DNA of 64,000 nt from an uncultured Lachnospiraceae bacterium (GTDB lineage: Bacteria > Bacillota > Clostridia > Lachnospirales > Lachnospiraceae), in assembly GCA_946544235.1 (NCBI GenBank), contig CAMNMC010000116.1, forward strand, positions 1 to 64,000, in the 5' to 3' direction. This document shows, in pieces, positions 48,690 to 57,752 of this stretch. Under the pieces are notes generated by a model. That model saw nothing but the letters and a program-made list of their open reading frames with translations, was not told where the DNA came from and made no database searches. Within the stretch, counting starts at the first letter, position 1; each line of letters opens with the position of its first letter. The position numbers were made by a program, and so were the translations under genes.

Positions 48690-51065
48690 TCACTCGACGT
48701 TTTTAAGTGCTTCCGACAGCGGAATTTTCTTAATTCTGTGGAAGTCGATGAATGATATCACCAGGTATGCTGCGTAAAGTGCAACGATCATGATGATGTA
48801 CGACTGCCAGCTTACGGAAATCGTGAACCAGCCTGACATCCTTGCCATAACCTTGCGCCAGAACCAGTCAATAACTGCATAAGCCGCAAATACACTGAGT
48901 ATATCAAAGGCTATCATCATTATAGTCGTTGTTCTTATGTACAGCTTACTAATCTCCTTATTTTCATAACCCAGCACCTTAACCATCGAGATGGACTGTC
49001 TGTTCTTCTCGATAATGATCTTGGTAATCAGATAAATAAGCAGTGCTGCGATAAGTACCGTCAGAACTGAGAAGTAGTCCATATAGCTACCGATCGAATG
49101 ATCGAGCTGATTAGCCATCTTGGTTATATCATCAACGCTTACTACTTTATAAATATAGTCCTCCGGGATATCGGTTATCTCGGTATCAGACATATATCCG
49201 CTGAAATATGACGGATCATTTCCAAAGAAAGCATTGTAGTTATCCATCGGCATGAAAACGATCAGTGAGCCCATATACTCGTAGATGCCCTTAACCTTAA
49301 ATTTGTATTTTCTGCTGGCGTACTGATCTTTGAGAGTGATTGTATCGCCCTCTTCAATCCTATATTTCTCTGCATATGGCTGAGAAATATAAACCTCATT
49401 GTCCTTGAGGTTAGCAGTAATCCTCAGATACCTGCTGTCAGCAGCATATCCGACGATCATGATCTCTTCTCCGACCTTTGGACCATCAACCGTTACAAGG
49501 TTTGAAACGCATGATTTTTCCGCATCCTGATTAGCTGTAACTATCTCATTGCCTTCAACATCTACCGTACTTCTGAGGAAATATTGATACTGAGCATACA
49601 TCTTCTCCGGCGCCTCTTTCATGTATTTGTCAAGTGTGTCCGGCATGCCCAGGCAGAACATAAGCATGATCATAACGAAACAGGTTCCGATGAAGAGAAC
49701 TACGTAGCTGGAAACGTTGTTAAGTATATTTCTCGTTCTGAAACGTGTGAAGAACTTCCAGTGAGGCAGCTTCAGCGCTTTCTTCCTCTTCGACATTCTG
49801 AGATCGTGACGGAGGAATCTGAGCGGCGATATGAACAGCTTCTTTCTTATCATAATGTAGTTAATGACAAGCATCATTGCGATCGGAGTAATTGTTGTCA
49901 GAAGGAATGCCTTGGAATTCCAAAGCGTCTTATACGTCGGAAGGCTGTAGCTGTCATAATACATACCTACAACCACATCCTTAAATATCGTATATCCTGC
50001 AAGGTTTCCAAAAACTGCTGCGGCAAGAGTAACGATGATCGGCATTGACATATAATGGCGAACCATCTCTCTCCTTGTGTAACCTGAAGCCCTAAGGGTT
50101 CCGATAACGACCGAATCCTCATCGATCTTGTTACTGATATTTATTGCAAATATAAACGCGAATACCGCAAGCAGTATTATAAGAAGATAGAGTGCAAGGT
50201 TCTCATCATTTTCAAAATCATCGGTTGCAAAATGGATTGCCTGGTTCATATACTCAGGTACATAATCCTCGACGTTAATATCATTTGCAGGATCCTCGTC
50301 ATAATAAGTTGACATTGCAACACCACCGAGTATCTCAACAAACTCGTCACTCTTCTTTTTCTTGGCTTCCTTGTCATCTTCAGGCTTATCATTGTAAGAC
50401 CATGCATACTGATAAACCGACTTTGCTTCAAGCTTATCAAACTGATCCGAAGTAACTACACCGATATTAAAGGTGAGCGCATCAAACATCGTATCACTGT
50501 TGCTCTTGTAAAGTGTACTGTAATCGCTGAGAGCCACAAGTCCGGTTACTTCAAACCTTTCTCCGTTAAGATAGAGATTATCGCCAACCTTTATGCCGCA
50601 GTTATCTGCATGCATTCTGTCAATAGCAATCTCTCCTTCCTTCTCAGGAAGTCGACCCTTCATGATACTGGCTCTGTTAACTTCTTCTCTTGACTTAAAC
50701 AGTCTGATAACAACAGGATCATCCTTTGCCTTGGTCTTGTCCGTGGTCTCAGTAAAATCCTTGTAAAACTGTTCGTAAAGCTTTACGTTTGCTTTTTCTT
50801 CCAAGCTGTTTACAAAATCGTCATCAGCTTTTCTTGAAAGATTGAAGTGTCCATCCTCTACGTTATATTTTGAAAATGCATCATGTCCGGACTTCAGCAT
50901 ACTGTTGTTAGCCACGAACATGCCCGATACAAATCCGATGGTAAGGAAGAGTATCAAAAATATGATCAGATTTTTCTTAAAATCCTTCTTCAGCTCCTTC
51001 GGGAGCCTTTTTGTAAGTGGACTTCTCATCCTTAAACTCCTTTCATGCCTGACATTCCGTATCAC
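48690..51065 (-). CDS. FtsX-like ABC transporter permease
   Basis: GTLRASGYTRREMVRHY, SISMVKVLGYENKEIS. Confidence 0.92.
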   Translation of the reverse strand: MIRNVRHERSLRMRSPLTKRLPKELKKDFKKNLIIFLILFLTIGFVSGMFVANNSMLKSGHDAFSKYNVEDGHFNLSRKADDDFVNSLEEKANVKLYEQFYKDFTETTDKTKAKDDPVVIRLFKSREEVNRASIMKGRLPEKEGEIAIDRMHADNCGIKVGDNLYLNGERFEVTGLVALSDYSTLYKSNSDTMFDALTFNIGVVTSDQFDKLEAKSVYQYAWSYNDKPEDDKEAKKKKSDEFVEILGGVAMSTYYDEDPANDINVEDYVPEYMNQAIHFATDDFENDENLALYLLIILLAVFAFIFAINISNKIDEDSVVIGTLRASGYTRREMVRHYMSMPIIVTLAAAVFGNLAGYTIFKDVVVGMYYDSYSLPTYKTLWNSKAFLLTTITPIAMMLVINYIMIRKKLFISPLRFLRHDLRMSKRKKALKLPHWKFFTRFRTRNILNNVSSYVVLFIGTCFVMIMLMFCLGMPDTLDKYMKEAPEKMYAQYQYFLRSTVDVEGNEIVTANQDAEKSCVSNLVTVDGPKVGEEIMIVGYAADSRYLRITANLKDNEVYISQPYAEKYRIEEGDTITLKDQYASRKYKFKVKGIYEYMGSLIVFMPMDNYNAFFGNDPSYFSGYMSDTEITDIPEDYIYKVVSVDDITKMANQLDHSIGSYMDYFSVLTVLIAALLIYLITKIIIEKNRQSISMVKVLGYENKEISKLYIRTTTIMMIAFDILSVFAAYAVIDWFWRKVMARMSGWFTISVSWQSYIIMIVALYAAYLVISFIDFHRIKKIPLSEALKNVE

Positions 51066-51172
51066 CCTTTCATCTGTCTACAGTCCGTGATATTCGGCTT
51101 GTCAGTCATCATTATTGATTGAAGTCTCCTCCAACCGATGTCTTCTCACGTTTTTTCTCTCGTGACTCTTAA

Positions 51173-51901
51173 TTACCAGTCAAGATCTACCGCTGAGATC
51201 CTTTCTTCATTTACTATGTTCTTTCTTACAACACCGTCACGAAGCTTGATAACGTGGTCAGCCATGTGCTGGATTGCCTCATTGTGTGTAACCATGATGA
51301 CTGTATTTCCGTATTTACGGTTAACATCCTCAATAAGCTTCAGGATGTCCTTCGAGGTATTGTAATCAAGAGCACCTGTCGGCTCATCGCAGAGCAGGAT
51401 GTCCGGATTCTTAACGATAGCTCTTCCTATAGAGGTACGCTGCTGCTGTCCTCCTGAAAGCTGACTCGGAAGCTTATGACGATGCTCATAAAGACCGAGA
51501 GTCTTGAGCAGGTCGTCGATATCCAGCGGATTGTCCGAAAGATATGCACCGACTTCTATATTTTCCTTTACGTTAAGGTTTGGAATAAGGTTGTAAAGCT
51601 GAAATACATAACCGAGGTGCTTGCGGCGGTACATTGTAAGTGTCTTCTCGTCCATATCCTCCAGCTTGTCGCCATTGATCGAGATGTAACCGCTGTCTGC
51701 ATTGTCGATGCCACCGATTATGTTCAGAAGAGTTGACTTACCCGAACCTGACGGTCCGAGCAGTACACAGAACTCTCCGTTAGCAACGGAAAAATTCATT
51801 CCGCGAAGTACTTCCTGACGTGTATCGCCTTCACCATAGGCTTTTTTAACGTCAACGATTTCGAGAAAATCTTTGTTCTCACCCATTTTGTTTTCCTCCA
51901 T
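51173..51901 (-). CDS. ABC transporter ATP-binding protein (MacB/LolD-type)
   Basis: GPSGSGKSTLLNIIGG, LSGGQQQRTSIGRAI, LCDEPTGALD. Confidence 0.95.
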   Translation of the reverse strand: MEENKMGENKDFLEIVDVKKAYGEGDTRQEVLRGMNFSVANGEFCVLLGPSGSGKSTLLNIIGGIDNADSGYISINGDKLEDMDEKTLTMYRRKHLGYVFQLYNLIPNLNVKENIEVGAYLSDNPLDIDDLLKTLGLYEHRHKLPSQLSGGQQQRTSIGRAIVKNPDILLCDEPTGALDYNTSKDILKLIEDVNRKYGNTVIMVTHNEAIQHMADHVIKLRDGVVRKNIVNEERISAVDLDW

Positions 51902-51986
51902 TTATAAACACTTTATAAAATACTATAGTTATTATATGCTCTCTTGCTCATATGCTTATCTGTTCATATGTTCAATCGATGTGTAG

Positions 51987-52058
51987 AGTATAATATCCTT
52001 TTACGGATATGTCAACAAAAAATTGAAAAATATTATTAAATTACATAACACTGTTATG
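51987..52058 (-). promoter_or_regulatory. ABC operon promoter with spacer palindrome and TetR-type operator
   Basis: TTGACA (52010-52015), 17 bp, TATACT (51987-51992); palindrome ATATCC-N6-GGATAT in spacer; CATAACACTGTTATG at 52044-52058. Confidence 0.7.
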
Positions 52059-52176
52059 GAAAGGGCAAATATATAGGTCCGGCCTTTCCGAACCTGTATA
52101 TTTTATTCAGCTTTATTACTGTCTCAATCCATAAACTGCCGTCCGGTTTCTATTCCGGACGAGTACCACTGTACAA

Positions 52177-52830
52177 CTAATCAAGATCGAGTACTGCCAG
52201 CCAGCCGCCGATCATATATGCCATCATATTTCTCAGCTGCCTTTCGGCCTCTTTCTCATCCTTACAATGAGTTACTATATGAATAAATATATCAATCTGA
52301 TCGTGTGACATCCAATGAATGATGAACTTGTCCTCTTTCGTCAGATTTCTTGTACTCTTATAACCTTTCATTGCCGCGTACATCTTGGAGTAATGCCCCT
52401 CTACAAGATCAACCATATGATCGGGCAGATTTTCATAGGCAGAGCCCTGAGCACGTGTCAGTAGCAGATCGAATGCCTGCTTGTTTTCAAACAGAAAGCT
52501 TATAACATTTTGTGCTATCTCCATATCATCTTTAAAGCCGGCCTGTAAAGCAGCTCTGGTCAAGTCCAGGGATTTCTCCTTAAGCTCCTTTGAAGCAGCC
52601 ACTTCCTCGATAAAATGTACTATGAGCATCTTCTCCAGCTTCTTTAAAGGTCCGCCCACAAGACTCGCGAAAAGATCCTCTTTATCCTTAAAGAAAAAAT
52701 AAAGAGCACCTGTTGTAACGCCTGCTTCCTTGCAGATATTTCTGAGAGACGCCTTCATATATCCTTTTTCTGAAAACTCCTTCATGGCACAGCTGAGAAG
52801 CTTCTTTTTGGTCTCTTTATCTCTATCCAT
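52177..52830 (-). CDS. TetR-family regulator; start placed at MDRDKETKKK
   Basis: CAMKEFSEKGYMKASLRNICKEAGVTTGALYFFFKDKEDLFASLV. Confidence 0.92.
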   Translation of the reverse strand: MDRDKETKKKLLSCAMKEFSEKGYMKASLRNICKEAGVTTGALYFFFKDKEDLFASLVGGPLKKLEKMLIVHFIEEVAASKELKEKSLDLTRAALQAGFKDDMEIAQNVISFLFENKQAFDLLLTRAQGSAYENLPDHMVDLVEGHYSKMYAAMKGYKSTRNLTKEDKFIIHWMSHDQIDIFIHIVTHCKDEKEAERQLRNMMAYMIGGWLAVLDLD

Positions 52831-52856
52831 GGCAATCCTTTCGTAATCAATATCGG

Positions 52857-52912
52857 ATAACACTGTTATGTATCGTAGTTAGAGTATATGCATAACACCG
52901 TTATCTTGTCAA
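52857..52912 (-). promoter_or_regulatory. tetR promoter with two operator copies
   Basis: ATAACACTGTTAT (52857-52869) and ATAACACCGTTAT (52892-52904); the latter lies between TTGACA (52907-52912) and TATACT (52883-52888). Confidence 0.78.
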
Positions 52913-53052
52913 CCCTTTATTTCCCTTATTTTTTTCTCTTATATATTAATTAAACATATTCGACCACAATATAACACAATATTTCTGATTGTATTATCCA
53001 TACCGTTGATTTATAATTTAAACTAGGTTTTTATAACGATATATGCGGTTTT

Positions 53053-53134
53053 TCCGGTATTACCGGCGTTGCAATAAACTCGACCGATGCGCTGAATACT
53101 CACCTGAGAGTGTGTTTTCAGCAGGAATACCGGA
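53053..53134 (+). ncRNA. Candidate structured 5' leader RNA of the HD-GYP gene
   Basis: TCCGGTATT/AATACCGGA closing helix, GCGTTG/CGATGC and GCTGAA/TTCAGC inner helices, 20-bp distance to the RBS. Confidence 0.5.
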
Positions 53135-53164
53135 GTAACTTTTTACAGAGAGGAGGTCCAACAA

Positions 53165-54856
53165 ATGCATCTTGCGTATTACTATGCTGTTTTTACCATG
53201 TCCCTCCTCTGTACAGGAATCTATGCCTACATGTGGCACAAGCATTTCAATGTATGCTTTACCATGATCTTCACCTTCGTTCCTCTCTGCAACCTCGGAT
53301 ATCTTCTTGTTGCAACCTCAGAAAATATTAGGGAAGCCTACGTGGCCGTTAAACTTGTATATACCAGCTGTTATCTGTCTATATTTATTATGTTTGCGAT
53401 ACTCGACCTCTGCAATGTTCGTCTGAAGAGGTGGATGATCGTATCATTTATACTTATTTCTACTATAGTCTATGCTTCGGTTGTAACAATCGGTCAGACC
53501 AAACTCTTCTATAAAAGTGGAAGGCTTGTTGAAAAAGACGGATATTCCACGATTGTCGACAAAACCTACGGGCCGATGCATGCAGTATTTATCGCTATGA
53601 TAATCATATATTTCCTGATCCCGCTTGCCACGATGATATACTCTATGCTGAAGAAGAACGATGCATCCAACAAGATCATCAGTCTACTTATGCTTTCCGA
53701 GGCGATAAGCTTCATCTCCTACTTTGCAGGCAAGAAGATCACCTTTAACTTTGATCCGATCCCGCTAAGCTACGTCATTGCGCAGATAATCTTCCTTATC
53801 ATCATCAGAAGGATCAGCCTCTATAATGTAACTGACGCCGGTATCGATTCCATCGAAATGAGCGGCGATATCGGCTTCGCAGCCTTTGATGAAAAGCTCA
53901 ATTTCCTTGGCGGAAGCGACATTGCGCTGATCGTTTTTCCAGAGCTTATGAAGATCAAGATAGACACACCTGCCGAGAGAAATGAAAGGGTCAACAAGGA
54001 GATCGTATCGAAGATTAAGGCTTTCATAGAAGATGGCGACGATGACAGCTTCACCAAAACCTGGGGCAACGAGATCTACAGAGTCACGATCACCAGGCTT
54101 TACAATGCAAAAAAATGCAGAGGCTATCAGCTTCTTATAAGAAACGACACCAAGGAACAGAATTATATCAAGCTTATCAACAGCTTCAATGACAGCCTCG
54201 AGAAAGAGGTTGACCTTAAGACCAGGCGTCTCGTTGAAATGCATGACAATCTCATTCTAAGCATGGCGACCATGGTTGAAAGCCGCGACAACTCAACCGG
54301 CGGTCATATCAAACGAACCAGCGATGTGATCAAGATACTTATAGAAGAAATACAGAAGGACAATGTATTTCACCTTTCCGAAACCTTCTGTCACAACCTC
54401 ATCAAGGCTGCGCCGATGCATGACCTGGGTAAGATTGCCGTTGATGATGCAATACTCAGAAAGCCCGGACGTTTTACGCCGGAAGAATTCGAGCAGATGA
54501 AGAAACACGCAGCAGAAGGCGGCCGGATAGTTCACGAAATCCTTAAAAATACAGACGACTACGATTTCCACATTCTTGCAGAAAACGTTGCCCACTATCA
54601 TCATGAGAGGTGGGACGGATCAGGCTACCCTGAAGGGCTGATCGGTGAAGATATCCCTCTCGAGGCCCGTATCATGGCTATCGCCGATGTTTACGATGCC
54701 CTTGTAAGCAAGCGTGTTTATAAGGAAAGCATGAGCTTCGAGGAAGCCGACAAGATCATTATGGAAGGCATGGGCAAGCATTTTGATAAGAGGCTTGAGC
54801 GTTACTACGTTGCCGCCAGACCAAGGCTGGAGGAGTATTATACACTTAACTCGTAA
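53165..54856 (+). CDS. HD-GYP domain protein with N-terminal 7TM region
   Basis: HDLGKIAVDDAILRKPGRFTPEEFEQMKKH, HHERWDGSGYPEGL, IMAIADVYDAL. Confidence 0.93.
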   Translation: MHLAYYYAVFTMSLLCTGIYAYMWHKHFNVCFTMIFTFVPLCNLGYLLVATSENIREAYVAVKLVYTSCYLSIFIMFAILDLCNVRLKRWMIVSFILISTIVYASVVTIGQTKLFYKSGRLVEKDGYSTIVDKTYGPMHAVFIAMIIIYFLIPLATMIYSMLKKNDASNKIISLLMLSEAISFISYFAGKKITFNFDPIPLSYVIAQIIFLIIIRRISLYNVTDAGIDSIEMSGDIGFAAFDEKLNFLGGSDIALIVFPELMKIKIDTPAERNERVNKEIVSKIKAFIEDGDDDSFTKTWGNEIYRVTITRLYNAKKCRGYQLLIRNDTKEQNYIKLINSFNDSLEKEVDLKTRRLVEMHDNLILSMATMVESRDNSTGGHIKRTSDVIKILIEEIQKDNVFHLSETFCHNLIKAAPMHDLGKIAVDDAILRKPGRFTPEEFEQMKKHAAEGGRIVHEILKNTDDYDFHILAENVAHYHHERWDGSGYPEGLIGEDIPLEARIMAIADVYDALVSKRVYKESMSFEEADKIIMEGMGKHFDKRLERYYVAARPRLEEYYTLNS

Positions 54857-54892
54857 CTGTAACCTGAGAAATATTGTTCGCACAATTAACCT

Positions 54893-54945
54893 AAAATTTG
54901 TGTCTGTTCTGGTATAATTCCCGACCAGACACAAATTTTTATTTT
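54893..54945 (+). terminator. Terminator of the HD-GYP gene
   Basis: AAATTTGTGTCTG..CAGACACAAATTTTT stem with long T-tract. Confidence 0.85.
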
Positions 54946-55002
54946 TTATTCAACGTTTTCCACCCTTTATTTGTATATATAATGAAAGGGGGTATTTTAA
55001 TC

Positions 55003-55500
55003 ATGTCAAAATCCTTGTTACGTACGGACGAGGAAATTGAAAGTATCTATAAAAGGAACGTTCAGGTTATCTATAAAATATGTTTCACTTTTATGAAGAA
55101 CCGCCATGAAGCAGAAGATGCAGTTCAGGAAACATTCTTAAAGCTTATTTCTTCCGGAAAGAGCTTTGAATCTTCTGAACATGAAAAAGCCTGGTTGATC
55201 AGAACAGCCTCAAATATTTGTAAAAATAACTTGAAGCATTGGTTTAAAAAAAGAGAAGACATTGATGAACATATTAACAGCATTTACTCTTTAGATCCGC
55301 CTATTGACGAAACATTGCAAGCTGTTATGAATCTGCCAGACAAGTATAAAACGGTTGTCATTCTCTATTATTATGAAGGCTACTCGTCCGTTGATATAGC
55401 TAGAATTCTAAAAAGACCGGAATCAACAATCAGATTTTATCTATGTGATGCCAGAAAAATACTTAAAAAGAGGCTAGGTGATAGTTTTTATGAACAATAA
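55003..55500 (+). CDS. ECF-type RNA polymerase sigma factor
   Basis: NRHEAEDAVQETFLKLI, LPDKYKTVVILYYYEGYSSVDIARILKRPESTIRFYLCDARKIL. Confidence 0.92.
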   Translation: MSKSLLRTDEEIESIYKRNVQVIYKICFTFMKNRHEAEDAVQETFLKLISSGKSFESSEHEKAWLIRTASNICKNNLKHWFKKREDIDEHINSIYSLDPPIDETLQAVMNLPDKYKTVVILYYYEGYSSVDIARILKRPESTIRFYLCDARKILKKRLGDSFYEQ

Positions 55501-56338
55501 GATTCATGAATCTCTCGATTCAATAAAGCTGAGTACGGAAGATGAAAATCGTATTCTTGATAATATTTATACGTTACACGAAAAGAAAACGTTCGTTAAG
55601 CGGAATAGGCGCCGGGTTTTAGTTATCCTTTCCGTATTCCTTCTATGCTCAATCACCGGTATTACTCTTTATGCTGCAATTCACCATGATGTTTCTATCA
55701 GCGTAAAGGATAACGATAGTTTGATGAACGAAAGAACACTCTCATTTTCTGTAAATGACCCCGATATCCGGATTCCGGCGGATTCTTTCTCTGCTGCAAT
55801 GGTTAAAGAATCAAGGGATACCTTGAACGAGCAGTTTTCATCCTATGATCCGCTAAGCTCGTCATCACCTGATCTGATAATTAAATACTTTTCAACCATT
55901 GAATCTTCATTGGAATACCTGGGTTATCCTGTATTTTATCCGAAGATCAATATCAGGTATAACACTGTCACCATGTATATTTGGGGTAATTCCTTCGGTG
56001 AGATCACAGAGGTAATACTGACAGTTGATTATCACCCTTCCTCTTCGGCAAGCTTCTGTAATGTCATACATCTATTTACCGATAAATACGATGGCGCTAT
56101 CAAAATCGACTATATAATAAACGATCAAGAAGATAATAATGTAACTACTTCAAACTATATAGAGAATGGCAGGGAATTTTTAGTTGCAGCTTATAAGTCA
56201 TCAAATCCTGATTGGACAAGCAAGGTTGTATTCTGGCAGGAGGATTCCGCTGTTTATGAATTGCAGCTAAGATTCACCAAAGCAGGAGAAAATGAAGCAG
56301 AAACATATATGTCAGACTGGATGAATTCTTTTAAATAA
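55490..56338 (+). CDS. Single-TM protein, probable cognate anti-sigma/regulator
   Basis: Overlaps the sigma factor gene; cytoplasmic N-terminus, one TM, extracytoplasmic domain. Confidence 0.65.
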   Translation: MNNKIHESLDSIKLSTEDENRILDNIYTLHEKKTFVKRNRRRVLVILSVFLLCSITGITLYAAIHHDVSISVKDNDSLMNERTLSFSVNDPDIRIPADSFSAAMVKESRDTLNEQFSSYDPLSSSSPDLIIKYFSTIESSLEYLGYPVFYPKINIRYNTVTMYIWGNSFGEITEVILTVDYHPSSSASFCNVIHLFTDKYDGAIKIDYIINDQEDNNVTTSNYIENGREFLVAAYKSSNPDWTSKVVFWQEDSAVYELQLRFTKAGENEAETYMSDWMNSFK

Positions 56339-56447
56339 CTCTTTTTACCTTTCAGATCACAAAACCTTTGAGTGAACAAGAATTATGGTTGTTATTAGGC
56401 ACAACCTATGAACAAACACAGATCATGTATAAAAGGAGGAACTCGTC

Positions 56448-57452
56448 ATGAAAAACAAAAAATATCTTTCACTAATTTTATGCTTTCTAATGGTCATATT
56501 GGTTTCAATGCATGAAATCAACGCATCCGCCAAAGATAAGGATGCAGATGCTAAGGATAACAAATATATCGATGGCTTCTATGAATATCCGATAACAATA
56601 ATGTCAGACGATTGGTTTAATTACTCTGTAAAAGAGAAGGTTGCCATGCTGATAATTGATCAGGAAACTCTCAATAGAATGACTGATCGTCAACTTGTTT
56701 ATGCTATTGCAGATTATCCTTATCTAGTTGATATTTATCTTTATAACAGTTTTGAGGAAGGTCTGACCAACTTCAAAAAGAATTGTAGTGCTTACTGCGA
56801 ATTAATGGAGAGGCTCTCCGGAATAGAGTCACTCAAAACATATAGTGAAGAAATAATAGAATCTTATAAGATTACACCAAGGCTCGATGGTCAAACAGAT
56901 TTTGTTGCGAATGCATTAAATGATATTATTGAATATTATGATGAAGATAATTTGCGCCCCTCATCAGGTACGAGAGCCACTGTAATGACACCAAACCATA
57001 CCTCAGTTTATGTAACTACCCCATCTGAAACTCATACAACAAATTATCATACTTCATTGGACAATTCCGTTGTATCTACCTATGGCGTCACAAAAGTCCG
57101 TACCGGTTCATGTAAGTATAATTGTCACTCTTATGCGTGGTATTCTATTTCCTCTAACAATCCATATTGGATGCCTGATCCAACAGCATATACGACAGAT
57201 GGCAGTTATACGAAAAAATTTACCGGAACGCCATCATCATCAATTAATACAAGTGGAATAAGTGTTAATGATAGGGTATATTATGCAAACAAGACTCATA
57301 CCGCTTTTTTCATAGATAATCCATCAAGTGGTGCACCATTGGGAACACTCCTAGTTAAATCAAAGTGGGGACAAGCAGGTGTATTTGAACATGCGGTTTC
57401 AAATGTTCCAGCAGGTTACGATGATTCAACCTTAACAATATGGCATCGTTAA
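56448..57452 (+). CDS. Secreted papain-like (NlpC/P60- or CHAP-like) protein
   Basis: Signal peptide; CKYNCHSYAWYS, later HTAFFIDN and SKWGQAGVFEHAVSNVP. Confidence 0.6.
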   Translation: MKNKKYLSLILCFLMVILVSMHEINASAKDKDADAKDNKYIDGFYEYPITIMSDDWFNYSVKEKVAMLIIDQETLNRMTDRQLVYAIADYPYLVDIYLYNSFEEGLTNFKKNCSAYCELMERLSGIESLKTYSEEIIESYKITPRLDGQTDFVANALNDIIEYYDEDNLRPSSGTRATVMTPNHTSVYVTTPSETHTTNYHTSLDNSVVSTYGVTKVRTGSCKYNCHSYAWYSISSNNPYWMPDPTAYTTDGSYTKKFTGTPSSSINTSGISVNDRVYYANKTHTAFFIDNPSSGAPLGTLLVKSKWGQAGVFEHAVSNVPAGYDDSTLTIWHR

Positions 57453-57495
57453 TATCCTTATCAAATAGCTTTATAGCATAGTTGCGACACAATAT

Positions 57496-57543
57496 ACTCC
57501 CTTATAGGTTTCAATTCTGACAAATTGTTACCCATAAGGGAGT
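57496..57543 (+). terminator. Terminator downstream of the secreted protein gene
   Basis: ACTCCCTTAT / ATAAGGGAGT with inner paired CAATT/AATTG. Confidence 0.65.
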
Positions 57544-57752
57544 TTAAATTATTATATACAAGGCTCATAATACACTCAAAAAAATCCAACAAAAAACAAG
57601 GTCAAAAATTTTATATATTTTGTCCTTGAAATACAGATAAATTTTTGTTAATATAACTTAATTCCAAATTTTCCCACAGAACAGAGGCGCTCTGGATGTG
57701 GGATATTTGATTATATAACCCCACAATATAATAAAAGAAAAGGAGAAAAGAA

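Noticed and set aside
53053-53134. c-di-GMP riboswitch (GEMM-I or GEMM-II) upstream of the HD-GYP gene
   Set aside because: The conserved core sequences I know for these classes are absent; kept only as an unclassified structured leader.
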